DNA of 47,427 bases from Reclinomonas americana ATCC 50394 (lineage: Eukaryota; Jakobida; Jakobea; Jakobida): the NCBI GenBank assembly GCA_048213135.1, contig PS015121.1, forward strand, positions 175,562 to 222,988, read 5' to 3'. This document shows, piece by piece, positions 34,400-44,956 of this stretch (its first letter is position 1; the number at the start of each line of letters is the position of its first letter). The position numbers and the translations under genes are program-made. The notes under the pieces are model-generated. The model was not told where the DNA came from and made no database searches. It saw only the letters and a list, made by a program, of their open reading frames with translations.

Positions 34400-37300
34400 A
34401 TGGCCAACACCTTCCTCAACTTTGAGTACGAGCAGAAAGTCACTCGTCTGGCTGTTGCGTACGACACACGCCACTCTCCTCTCCTCTTGTCCCTTTTCTG
34501 TCTCTCTTTTTTTTACATCTTTCACCCTTTGTTGCACGCGCGCGCTCTCTCTCTCTCACGCACACACCCACGCTCACAGGTGAAGCCGACGATGAGTCTC
34601 GCCGAGTCTGTCAACGAATTCTGTCGCGCGAGTGGCGTGGACTCGGATTCCTCACGCTTGGCGCTGACACATCAAGGTCATCCACTTGACATGTCGCTGC
34701 AGGTGAGGAGGAGGAGGAGGAGCAATGCTGACTTGGCGTCCTCCAGTCGCTGACACTCACCTCTGTGTGCGNNNNNNNNNNNNNNNNNNNNNNNNNNNNN
34801 NNNNNNNNNNNNNNNNNNNNNNNNNNNNNNNNNNNNNNNNNNNNNNNNNNNNNNNNNNNNNNNNNNNNNNNNNNNNNNNNNNNNNNNNNNNNNNNNNNNN
34901 NNNNNNNNNNNNNNNNNNNNNNNNNNNNNNNNNNNNNNNNNNNNNNNNNNNNNNNNNNNNNNNNNNNNNNNNNNNNNNNNNNNNNNNNNNNNNNNNNNNN
35001 NNNNNNNNNNNNNNNNNNNNNNNNNNNNNNNNNNNNNNNNNNNNNNNNNNNNNNNNNNNNNNNNNNNNNNNNNNNNNNNNNNNNNNNNNNNNNNNNNNNN
35101 NNNNNNNNNNNNNNNNNNNNNNNNNNNNNNNNNNNNNNNNNNNNNNNNNNNNNNNNNNNNNNNNNNNNNNNNNNNNNNNNNNNNNNNNNNNNNNNNNNNN
35201 NNNNNNNNNNNNNNNNNNNNNNNNNNNNNNNNNNNNNNNNNNNNNNNNNNNNNNNNNNNNNNNNNNNNNNNNNNNNNNNNNNNNNNNNNNNNNNNNNNNN
35301 NNNNNNNNNNNNNNNNNNNNNNNNNNNNNNNNNNNNNNNNNNNNNNNNNNNNNNNNNNNNNNNNNNNNNNNNNNNNNNNNNNNNNNNNNNNNNNNNNNNN
35401 NNNNNNNNNNNNNNNNNNNNNNNNNNNNNNNNNNNNNNNNNNNNNNNNNNNNNNNNNNNNNNNNNNNNNNNNNNNNNNNNNNNNNNNNNNNNNNNNNNNN
35501 NNNNNNNNNNNNCCCGCGCGACGCACCGGAACAGCACAGAGCTCCCGTCCCCGAATCCCATGTAGCGAAGTGTGCGACCGAGCTCGACATCAGTGAGCTT
35601 GCGCTGCTCGAACTGCAACACTGGTCGACCGGCCTCGTTCTGTGTGAAGCTCTCCGGTTGCGACGCCTCACTGCACAGCCAAGGTGAGACGTGTGAGGCG
35701 TCAGAGGTGATGGCGTCACCACGCAACAGCTGCTGAAGCATCTCCAACAGAGTGCAATCGCCATCCACAAAGCCCTGCACGCGTTGACGCGACGGAGTCT
35801 GCACGGCCACAGTCACGGTAATAGGATCTGCGGCGAAGTGGTCAGTGCGCTTCAGAGAGCACACAGAAAGAGGGGTGTGTGTAAACCTGTGGAGGCCGGC
35901 ACCACTTGCAAGCGAGCATTCGGAGTCAAGTTGGCATATCGCAGCTGNNNNNNNNNNNNNNNNNNNNNNNNNNNNNNNNNNNNNNNNNNNNNNNNNNNNN
36001 NNNNNNNNNNNNNNNNNNNNNNNNNNNNNNNNNNNNNNNNNNNNNNNNNNNNNNNNNNNNNNNNNNNNNNNNNNNNNNNNNTGAGGGGGGAGCGGGCTAG
36101 GCGATGCTCTCGATGACTCACAGACTGCTGTCGCGTGTAGGTTGTCCTTTGAGGCTGCCCGAGTGCCCGAGCCAGTGGTTGCGGCGCCTGCTGCTGCCGC
36201 TGCTGCTGCCGCCGCCGCCGGTTCTACAGCGTCTGGCAGGTATGGCCATGATACCTGCGAGCTCCCACCTGTCCACTCAGAGGAACTAAACATTGTGCGT
36301 GCGATGCAGTGCCGTCACACCCATGGCAGTCGACTCCGCGGTGCCGCCTCCGGCTCCCGCCTCTCCTGGAACGATTGCGCGGCAAGCCGGCGTGTATCGT
36401 GTGCCGGCCGCTGTTGGTGCTGGTGCGTTCATGTCACGTGTTGTCGGTGTGTTGTCTGCCTGTTGTTGCCAACGCGCGTGACCGCCGCAGTTCCCGATCC
36501 CGACGAGTCGGATGACTTCTTCGAGGTCACTCCCGAGGATTTGCTGCTGGCCGCCGACAGCCTGGCTGCCCGTGTGCACACGACCTTCCGCCGTCGCGGA
36601 GGACCAGCTCCCGAGGACACGTCGTTGGTGCCGGTGCGGTTACCCTATTGTTGCTGGTTGTTGTGCCTGCGTGCCTCACTTCCACTCGTCGCGGCAGACA
36701 ACCGTTCGAGTCAAGTTCGGCAACGGTCTCATGCTGCAAGCAACGTATCGCTCCGATGAACTTGTGCGCGAGCTGTTCGACTTTATCCGCAGCCATTTGC
36801 GCGATCCGTGGATCCCGTTCTGCGTCGGTGAGTGAGAGAAATGCTCAACAAGCTCCGCGGTAGTCTCATAAATCGTCACTCTGCAGCCATTCCCACCTCC
36901 ACGGCCTCTACGGTGACCGACGAGACGCTCACATTCCGGCAAGCAGGCCTGGTGCCATCCACGGTGGTCGTTTTCAAAAGTGACGGTGCGTGCATGTGTG
37001 TGTGTGTGTGCCGTGCCTTGTCTCCACGAACTCACTGCTTGTTCTGCAGCTGGCTCGGCCGCGGAGCTTCTGAAGCCCGAGGTGTTGGAGGAGGCGACCA
37101 GTCCACCACCGCGTCCGTTTGTTGCGCAAGCCGAGACACCACCGGCAGCCGCTGCTCGGGGGTCACCATCGGCAGCCAGTGGCAGTGGATCGTCGTCCTC
37201 GGCGGGCTCGTCGTCCGGTGGTGGCAGGCGATTGGGTGATCCGGCCCCCAGTCGGCTGGTCACGTCTGCGGGTCCACGCAGACTCGGCAGCCGGGCAGAG

Positions 37301-37488
37301 TCTGCGGCTGACGGCAGCGGCGGGCAGGTTTGTGTGCGGAGCTGCTTGGCAAAAGTTATATGTGCGTGCGTATTGACGTGTTAATCCCATCTCTCCAGGC
37401 GTCTGGTGCCGGCGGATCGTCCTCGTCGTCGTCTTCCGGCGCACCTCGTGGCGGCTCCGGTGCCAAGCCCAAGTGGCTCAAGCTGTGA
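34400..37488 (+). CDS. ASPSCR1: TUG/ASPSCR1-like UBX-domain protein (middle exons in a reversed piece)
   Basis: p97/VCP cofactor family; in animals it tethers vesicles at the Golgi. Exon 1 34400-34453 (MANTFLNFEYEQKVTRLA) ends at a GTTGCG donor; exon 2 34580-34702 (VKPTMSLAESVNEFC...DMSLQ) is the first ubiquitin-like domain. The next exons lie on the minus strand in 35513-35947 (separate entry). The gene resumes at 36141 (LSFEAARVPEPVV, then poly-Ala), with DESDDFFEVTPEDL near 36500, a UBX domain (VRVKFGNGLMLQATYRS...LRDPWIPF, then LTFRQAGLVPSTVVVFKS) and a Gly/Ser-rich tail. The end KPKWLKL matches the animal family's C-terminal VPKWLKL. Stop 37486-37488. Phases agree across every join once the middle piece is turned over. 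Confidence 0.9.
34772..35512. other. Assembly gap left of the reversed piece
   Basis: 741 N. Its left flank ends in intron (CTGTGTGCG) and its right flank is the wrong end of the reversed piece. The declared size may be unreliable. Confidence 0.97.
35513..35947 (-). CDS. ASPSCR1: Middle exons of TUG/ASPSCR1-like gene on a mis-oriented scaffold piece
   Basis: Read on the minus strand, the piece begins CAG (acceptor) and exon 35944-35887, LRYANLTPNARLQVVPAS. This matches the animal TUG block RFANLPNNAKLEMVPAS that directly follows DLSLQ. A GTTTAC...GCAG intron follows, then exon 35827-35527 with the second ubiquitin-like domain (DPITVTVAVQTPS...MGFGDGSSVLFR). Phases: exon 2 ends in phase 0, these exons run 0 to 1 to 2, and the plus-strand exon at 36141 starts in phase 2. 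The whole piece therefore belongs between 34771 and 36082 in the opposite orientation. Confidence 0.93.
35948..36081. other. Assembly gap right of the reversed piece
   Basis: 134 N. After turning the piece over, the true right neighbour is its 35513 end, and both sides are intron. Confidence 0.95.
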
Positions 37489-37565
37489 CCAGCTTTGATT
37501 CTCATCACGTACACCAAAACAGAGTAAACATGATACATTTCTTCGAGAAGCTTTTCTGTTCTAAA

Positions 37566-40500
37566 TCAACATGGTTCAGTACCGAATCCGTACGCTGGCG
37601 CCGAGCTGCGCAGCTCGGGGTTGTAGGCTGCTGGACCCGGCGAAGCGTCGTCCATCTTGAGAGGCGTGCGAACGCCAAAGCTAAAGCTAAGGGTTGTGTC
37701 CAGCGGATGAGGATCATGTGCTCCCGGTCCCTGCACGAGCAATGGTGGGTGAGACCTACTGTTGTCGACGGGGAAGATGTTTTCAGCACATAGACGAACC
37801 ACTGGATTTGCATTTTCCGGCAGCGGCGTACGTTTGCCCATGGTCCATGCAGCACTGCGACGCTTGACGGGAGTCACCTCTGGACTGTACCTGCAAGACG
37901 TTTGTGGAGAAATGTAAGTCATGTGGTGCTCACAAAACCCCTGCGTGCAGTGCAGCACACGAACCATGCCGGGCCAGGGTTGATATCTGGCTTCGGTTCC
38001 GGATGCCGACCCTTCATCGACGCTCCTTCGGTCTTCCACAGAGTGCCACGCACGGCATATTCGCCGGGGCCAGGCAAGCGATCTGACAGGGCGCAACACT
38101 AATTGAGTGAGGTTGCACTGCTGAACAGCGGCATGCATCGCTTGACACACCTGTGCGCGGCTCCGGTAGTCGCTGAGCAATGGTGTACGCCGGTCCTTGC
38201 GGGCCAACATTGACGTCGTACGTGCCGGCTCCGGGAGTGTCAAACGCACCCTGCGCGCACGATCGACATACAAAGTAAGATGCCAATGAGCAGTTCCGAC
38301 TACCACCGTCGTCACGTGTCCACTCACCGTGTGCGTGCGAGACGAAGGGAATCCGCCCATTGTGTAGGCTGGAGTCGATGGCCGCATCGCTCCCAGCACG
38401 TCGTAAGCACCTGCATTTTCTCACGGGCGTGAGACTCCAATCCCAACTACAGCCGGACGTGCTGCCGTGTGTGTGTGTGTATCAAAACAACGAACCAGGA
38501 CCAGGAGCAGCCGATCCGTTGCCTATTTCCGCCGACACACAGGCACACATAAGTAAACTGCACGACACCAGAAAGGCAAAAGGAAACAACACGCACCGAA
38601 AACAGAACCGTGCACGCCTGCCATTGTGAACGCCGGGGTGCTACTCGGACGCACTGGCGAGTACGCACCAGGACCTACATCACAAGAAGCAACACTCCGA
38701 TAAGCAGAGAAGCGCTTCTGTGGTTGACAAGGTCCACACGAACCAGGGATGTTGTTAGAGCCAAATGTGTCGCCATGTCTGCCTGAAATCGAGTACGCAG
38801 GAGCCACGCCAACGGTGGTGCCCAAGTCGTCTGCGCCAAACAAAACGGTTCAGCACAGTGATCCGTGAGAGTAATGCATGGCAGCAAGATTGCTCTCACA
38901 TTGACCGGGACCAGCGTCACTGCCACCACCTGATGGCTCATGATGCCGTGCCGACATTGTCCAGCTCGGCGTTGCGGGGCGCACCGCAGCATCCGAGACC
39001 TGGTGAGCTCCAGGACCCGGTGCAAGCGACTCGTACTTGACTGGCGAGCGACCGGCCATGGAGAATGCCGGCGCCGACTTGCCAAGAGGCTCCAAGACAT
39101 CGTACTTGGGAGCCGGTGTTTGCATGGGTTCCTGCTCTGCGTGTCGCCCTGCAATAGTGAAACCGCCACTATGCGGTAGCGAGACGTCGTACTGGGCACA
39201 CAAGTGATTGTCAGCACGGATCTCACACGAGGTGCTGCGATATCGCGACTCACCGCTCCTGGACCAGGTGCCAGCTCAGCCTTCTGTGACGCTGGCAATC
39301 CACCAATCGTGAATGCAGGCGCCTTGGCCTTCCCTGCGTCAGCACTCACGTCGTACTGCGGTCCAGGTGTGTCGTTGCCTGGATCACACTCGTCAGCACT
39401 CACAACACTACTCTGCTTTCCTCTCTCTCTCTCTCTCCCTCTACCCTCTCTGTGACCGCACGCACCCTTGGGCTCCGGATACCGTCCACTGATCGTGTAT
39501 CCCGTCTTCGACAGTGTCGTTGGAATCTCATACGCACCGACACCTGCGCCAAGCATAGGGTGAGCACAGATCACCCCAATCCACGTCATGTCATAACCCA
39601 GAAAACACACCTGGTGTGGTGCTCTTGGCCATTGGATCGCCAAACGACGTCCGACCAGACAGCGTGTATGCCGGTGCCTTGCCAATCTCCGATCCCAGTG
39701 CATACTGACCCGGTCCGACTGGATTCGGTGCAGCAGATACACCCACTCGACTTCCCATTGTCCACGCCGGTGATTTCCGGAAGAAATCCTCAGCATGTGG
39801 TGTGTGCGCACCAGGTCCAGGTGCCTTGTCTTCGATCTTCATCGGTGGCCGCGACGAGATGCTGAATCCAGGACTGCCACTGCCAAACGGCTTCGCCACA
39901 TCATATTGCGGACCAGGTGTCGATTGTGGCTCTGCACGCACACCATCATCATCATCCGTGTGAGCACAACTTCACACCACCCCACCCGACTGCTCTTCAA
40001 AAGATTCGCAACTCTCCAACGATGTGCGATGACCCATCGTCCACCCAGGTGTCTGCGGCGGCATCTCGATCGTGTACTGCACATTCCAATCCACACAGTC
40101 AGTTCGCTGATGTGTGGCTGCTGCTGCTTCTGCGTTCATGCGACTCACCGCTCCTGGACCGGGTGCCAGCTCAGCCTTCTGTGACGCTGGCAGTCCACCA
40201 ATCGTGAATGCAGGCGCCTTGGCCTTCCCTGCGTCAGCACTCACGTCGTACTGCGGACCAGGTGTGTCGTTGCCTGAATCGCACTCGTCAGCACTCACAC
40301 TCTCTCCCTCTACTCTCTCTGCGACCGCACGCACCCTTGGGCTCCGGGTACCGTCCACTGATCGTGTATCCCGTCTTGGACAGTGTAGTTGGGATCTCAT
40401 ACGCGCCGACACCTGCACCGAGTAGGTGAGCACACACCACCCGAATCCACATCCCAGATAAATGAGTACACACCTGGCGTCGTGCTCTTGGCCATTGGAT

Positions 40501-43431
40501 CGCCAAACGACGTCCGACCAGACAGCGTGTACGCCGGTGCCTTGCCAATCTCCGATCCCAGTGCATACTGACCCGGTCCGACTGGATTCGGTGCAGCAGA
40601 TACACCCACTCGGCTTCCCATTGTCCACGCCGGTGATTTCCGGAAGAAATCCTCGGCATGTGGTGTGTGCGCACCAGGTCCAGGTGCCTTGTCTTCAATC
40701 TTCATCGGTGGCCGCGACGAGATGCTGAACCCTGGACTGCCACTGCCAAACGGCTTCGCCACATCATACTGCGGACCAGGTGTCGATTGTGGCTCTGCAC
40801 GCACACCATCATCATCATCCGTGTGAGCGCAACATCACATCACCCCACCCGTCTGCTCTCTAAAGAGTTCGCAACTCTCCAACGATGTGCGATGACCCAT
40901 CGTCCACCCAGGTGTCTGCGGCGGCATCTCGATCGTGTACTGCACATTCCAATCCACACAGTCAGTTCGCTGATGTGTGGCTGCTGCTGCTTCTGCATTC
41001 ATGCGACTCACCGCTCCTGGACCGGGTGCCAGCTCAGCCTTATGTGACGCTGGCAGTCCACCAATCGTGAATGCAGGCGCCTTGGCCTTCCCTGCGTCAG
41101 CACTTACGTCGTACTGCGGACCAGGTGTGTCGTTGCCTGAATCACACTCGTCAGTACTCACACTAGTCTGCTTATTTTTCTCTCTCTCTCTCTCTACCCT
41201 CTCTGTGACCACACGCACCCTTGGGCTCCGGGTACCGTCCACTGATCGTGTATCCCGTCTTGGACAGTGTCGTTGGAATCTCATACGCGCCGACACCTAC
41301 AAACACCGAGCACTGGGTGAGCACACATCACCCAAATCCACATCACACACAAGAAAGAGTACACACCTGGTGTGGTGCTCTTCGCCATTGGATCGCCAAA
41401 CGACGTCCGACCAGACAGCGTGTATGCCGGTGCCTTGCCAATCTCCGATCCCAGTGCATACTGACCCGGTCCGACTGGATTCGGTGCAGCAGATACACCC
41501 ACTCGACTTCCCATTGTCCACGCTGGTGATTTCCGGAAGAAATCCTCAGCATGTGGTGTGTGCGCACCAGGTCCAGGTGCCTTGTCTTCGATCTTCATTG
41601 GCGGGCGCGACGAGATGCTGAATCCAGGACTGCCACTGCCAAACGGCTTCGCCACATCATATTGCGGACCAGGTGTCGATTGTGGCTCTGCACGCACACC
41701 ATCATCATCATCCGTGTGAGCACAACTTCACACCACCCCACCCGACTGCTCTTCAAAAGATTCGCAACTCTCCAACGATGTGCGATGACCCATCGTCCAC
41801 CCAGGTGTCTGTGGCGGCATCTCGATCGTGTACTGCACATCCAAAGGTCATACAGTCAGTTTGCTGCTCCAGGGCGTCACACGCCTGCATTCATGCGACT
41901 CACCGCTCCTGGACCAGGTGCCAGCTCAGCCTTCTGTGACGCTGGCAATCCACCAATCGTGAATGCAGGCGCCTTGGCCTTCCCTGCGTCAGCACTCACG
42001 TCGTACTGCGGTCCAGGTGTGTCGTTGCCTGAATCGCACTCGTCAGCACTCACAACACTACTCTGCTTATTTTTCTCTCTCCCCCTCTACTCTCTCTGCG
42101 ACCACACACACCCTTGGGTTCCGGATACCGTCCACTGATCGTGTATCCCGTCTTCGACAGTGTCGTTGGAATCTCATACGCGCCGACGCCTGCATCGAGT
42201 AGGTGAGCACAGATCACCCCAATCCACGTCATGTCATCACCCAGAAAACACACCTGGTGTGGTGCTCTTGGTCATTGGATCGCCAAACGATGTCCGACCA
42301 GACAGCGTGGGGCCACCAGGTGACTTTGGGAGCGACACATCGTACGCGCCAGCTCCAGGAGAGTCTGTCTCATACTTTTCTTCGTAGCGACTGCAGCAGC
42401 AACGTCAGCATGGCAGAGTTGCGTGCACCGAGTGTGAGATGAGAAACGCACCCAGATATTGAGTACTGAGGAGCAGTGGGCTTGACTGTGTCGACTTTGG
42501 GCGGGTTGTCTGCGCAAGAAAGATCAATCAGGGATCGACGCGACCTCGCAGCATGCAGTGCACGAAACATGCGGCGGGACCGGGTGAATCGCTCCGCAGC
42601 TTGGTTTCAGGGCGCGCCTTGATGGATGCTTTGGGGCCCTCGCCAATCGTGGAAGGCTTCTGGTAGGTGCCCGGGCCAGGCGTTGTTGGCCCTACGAATT
42701 CTCTTGTTGAGACAAGGAGAACGGATGCAAGCACGACCGCAGTCACCGCACGTAACTTGCGGGCTCCTTGCCACGACCTGAAATCGTAAACCGTGGTGAC
42801 CGCTTCTGCATCGATGGTTCATATGCCCCTGAAAACACGCAGAGAAATACGACACATGAAGTTCAGCGTCGGATCTGCAACGCTCATGCCCCTCTGAGAG
42901 TCAACAAGCCTAACCTGGTCCAGGCAGAACCTCTGTGCATAAACAACACGTACGCGTCAGACCCCAAACAAAACGCGCCGACAGAGACACGAAGAGTGAA
43001 AGAGCGACATGCCTGTCTTCTCCGAGTACCGTCCGTAGAACGACGCCTTGGGACTCTCGCCGATGCACGACTTGACCGAGTACTGAAGATCTCGCACGAT
43101 GAGTGAAAAACACAGGATTTACCCGAGTCCGAGTGCACGCTCAACGCAACAGCGCCTGGGCCTGGCGTATCCGCGTTGCAACCGTCGATCGGACGCCCTC
43201 GTCGTCGCGTGTGCGGCTGCCAGCAACCAATCGCACATCAGCACGGGTGGGGCAATCGCCTTGTGGCACACACACACACACACGAGCGTCACTCACCTGC
43301 AACGGCCCGGCGAACGGCTTCGGTGCTGACTGTGGTCTGGCGCGAGTCTGCGACGAGCTTGGACGCGCGGACATGGGCGGAGTCGGAGGCCGGCGACCGG
43401 CACTCACAGGTCGCCGAGCTGGTGGCGGAGC
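37566..43431 (-). CDS. STPGR (SHIPPO/ODF3-like) flagellar repeat protein, main part
   Basis: Protein built of sperm-tail PG-rich repeats (PGPGxY plus xPAFTMGxR), a family found in flagellar axonemes and associated with microtubules. The first exon here, 43431-43297, encodes APPPARRPVSAGRR...FAGPLQ and joins in phase to an exon starting PHTRRRGRPIDGCN. The start codon and first codons are on the reversed piece at 44779-44945 (separate entry). Repeats seen include DTPGPGAV, AYEPSMQKRSPRFTISGRG, YTISGRYPEPKG, YDVSADAGKAKAPAFTIGG, APGPGAHTP, AWTMGSR, VGPGQYALG and YDVAKPFGSGSPGFSIS. The C-terminus reads PGPAAYNPELRSSAPAYGFG, stop at 37568-37566. The stretch 39251-42312 is a tandem duplication of about 0.9-kb units including introns. 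It ends 77 bp from the convergent TUG stop. Confidence 0.9.
39251..40145 (-). repeat. STPGR tandem unit 1 (895 bp)
   Basis: Starts at CACCGCTCCTGGACC. It encodes, in gene order, YTISGRYPEPK-, KAPAFTIGG- and TPGWTMGH-type blocks plus GSPGFSIS, SPAWTMGS and APAYTLSGR blocks. Introns are conserved with the other units, including a CATCATCATCATCCGTGTGAGC stretch near 39945. Confidence 0.9.
40146..41008 (-). repeat. STPGR tandem unit 2 (863 bp)
   Basis: Nearly identical to the units on both sides, with scattered single-base differences (for example TCGGCATG versus TCAGCATG near 40655) and a shorter CT-rich intron near 40305. Confidence 0.9.
41009..41900 (-). repeat. STPGR tandem unit 3 (892 bp)
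   Basis: Nearly identical to units 1 and 2. Differences include TTATGTGACG versus TTCTGTGACG at about 41041 (His for Gln in PASHKAE) and a different intron segment at 41843-41885. Confidence 0.9.
41901..42312 (-). repeat. STPGR tandem partial unit (412 bp)
   Basis: Matches the first 400 or so bases of units 1-3, then diverges inside a coding exon just upstream (in gene order) of TLSGRTSFGDPM. This marks the edge of the duplicated block. Confidence 0.85.
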
Positions 43432-43521
43432 CTGTCCGAACACACGCGACGCACGCATACATACATACGCCCGTGTTAGAGAGGAGGGGGGTGGGAGGAG
43501 AAATGAGGAGATCTTGACCAA

Positions 43522-43545
43522 NNNNNNNNNNNNNNNNNNNNNNNN
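43522..43545. other. Assembly gap left of second reversed piece
   Basis: 24 N. Left side: intron upstream of the APPPARRP exon of the STPGR gene (minus). Right side: UTP4 exon on plus. The two sides do not belong together. Confidence 0.97.
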
Positions 43546-44406
43546 CTGTCGTTCACGCCCTCCACCTCGCCGACGGTGGTGCTCTGCGTGACGTGCTCCA
43601 GCAACCACTTCTACCTGTTTGATTGCGAGCAGTGGGCGCTCACGCCGTGGAGTGTGCGCAACGCGAGGAAACTGCCTCTGGAGTTCCTCCATCAGCCGGC
43701 TCGCATCACCTGGTCGGGATTCGATCCGCAGTCACCCGACCGATTGTTCCTCGCCTCGACTGCCTTCTTTTGTGCCATTGATGTCAGCAACGTTGCGCAG
43801 CAGCCGCCGCTTTCGCGATTTCGTCGTGCATCCCCGTCTCATTTCTGTGCTCTTGTTGCGTGCGTCTCCACAGGATGCGGTGGTTCCGCCGCGATTGCGC
43901 ACCGGTCTCACCAAGTTCAACCCGCCTCCGATGCGTGTACGCAAGGAGGGCGCACCGTTTGTCGAAGCCGAGATGGTGGCGCGTCCGGGGGCCTCCGGGT
44001 CGTCGGAATCCCCATCAGCTGCCGCAGATACGGTGAGTCACAGTGCTGCTCTGTGCGTGTCGGCTGCTGTGTCGCTCACACGATTCGTCACGTCTGCAGA
44101 AGAAGGGAAACAAAGTGGATGTGGAAATGGCGAGCGAGTGCAGCGATGGTCCACGCGACGAAAACGAGGCGGCGCATGTGTTTGGTGAACCCGGCTTCCG
44201 CTTTGTCAGACGGTTCGTGCGTCGTCTGCAGTGGGAGGATGGCGGTGGTGGAGAATGCCTTGGTGTTTACAGTTTTCTGCAGATATCAACCGCTGCTGTT
44301 TGTCGACTTTTTGTGCGAGGGCGAGATGGTGGTGGTCGAGCGTCCATGGGTATCCGTCATGGACGCATTGCCAGGCATGCTGCCACACAAGAGATACCGC
44401 ACATAA
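43546..44406 (+). CDS. UTP4: UTP4 C-terminal part, on a mis-oriented scaffold piece
   Basis: Carries the C-terminal exons of the WD40 protein UTP4 (cirhin), a t-UTP/UtpA subunit of the small-subunit processome needed for pre-rRNA transcription and processing in the nucleolus. It opens in the middle of an exon (LSFTPSTSPTVVLCV), which continues in frame from the minus-strand exon ending YPVSS at 45434. Exon end AIDVSN uses donor GTTGCG at 43792. Next exons: DAVVPPRLRTGLTKFNPPP, then KKGNKVDVEM...FRFVR, then RYQPLLFVDFLCEGEMVVVERPW...KRYRT with TAA at 44404-44406. That last block is the family's conserved C-terminus (YKPLLF...VERP...KKKFGT). Confidence 0.92.
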   Translation: MSFTPSTSPTVVLCVTCSSNHFYLFDCEQWALTPWSVRNARKLPLEFLHQPARITWSGFDPQSPDRLFLASTAFFCAIDVSNVAQQPPLSRFRRASPSHFCALVACVSTGCGGSAAIAHRSHQVQPASDACTQGGRTVCRSRDGGASGGLRVVGIPISCRRYGESQCCSVRVGCCVAHTIRHVCRRRETKWMWKWRASAAMVHATKTRRRMCLVNPASALSDGSCVVCSGRMAVVENALVFTVFCRYQPLLFVDFLCEGEMVVVERPWVSVMDALPGMLPHKRYRT

Positions 44407-44778
44407 AGACCGCTTTACGAATTAAGGACGTCGAACGTCGAGAAAAGTGGGAATTCAGTGTGATGCTGGAAAGGGGGCACTCTCCCACTCCGTGCAGCAC
44501 GTGGGTGGGTGGGGCAGTCAAGTGCACGTCCATGCAACGGCCGTTTTGGAAAAAATATATAAGGCAGTTGACCGACACTTGATATTTTCGGCTCTGCGTG
44601 CAGAAAAGAGGCGTGGTGGACTCGCAAGAGAAGTCAGCCAGCCGCGTAGTGGACTTTGTGCCCTGTCTCCCTCCTGCGTGACCGTGCACTCTTCGCACCA
44701 ACGTCGCACTCTTTCCGGACATCTGTTCGTCCCGTCCAAACCGCCACCTCCCATCGGCCTGCGCCAACAACGTCTTAA
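44407..44778 (+). promoter_or_regulatory. Intergenic region, UTP4 stop to STPGR gene start (in the reversed piece)
   Basis: 372 bp. It contains a near-consensus TATA box, TATATAAG at 44556-44563, about 220 bp before the STPGR start codon and on the same strand as it. The rest shows no gene. A TATA box this clear is not seen at other starts in the window. Confidence 0.55.
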
Positions 44779-44945
44779 ATGGTGAGTCGCACGCGTCTCC
44801 CGTGTACATAGAGTGTATGTCTATGCACGTGAAACAGAGAGTGTGTATCTCCATGCGGTTTTGTTCCCACACGGCACGCGACTGACTCTCTTCCGTCCCA
44901 AACTGACGAAAACAACAGGCCGACGCTGCCAAGGCACTCACTCCG
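44779..44945 (+). CDS. 5' exons of STPGR protein, on the mis-oriented scaffold piece
   Basis: Coding exon 1 is only the start codon ATG (44779-44781), followed at once by donor GTGAGT. Exon 2 (44919-44945) encodes ADAAKALTP and ends at donor GTGCGT, phase 0. Turning the piece over places this directly before the minus-strand exon at 43431 (APPPARRPVSAG), also phase 0, giving a start MADAAKALTPAPPP. No other partner exon is available on the plus strand downstream, where UTP4 runs on minus. Confidence 0.8.
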
Positions 44946-44956
44946 GTGCGTATTGC

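Noticed and set aside
39251-42312. Regularly spaced repeats as a possible CRISPR or satellite array
   Set aside because: The units are about 0.9 kb, encode STPGR repeats in one frame and keep splice sites; they are a coding tandem duplication.
43546-44406. A separate short plus-strand gene with only a UTP4-like C-terminus
   Set aside because: It opens in mid-exon and continues exactly in frame from the minus-strand UTP4 exon at 45434, so it is the same gene on a reversed piece.
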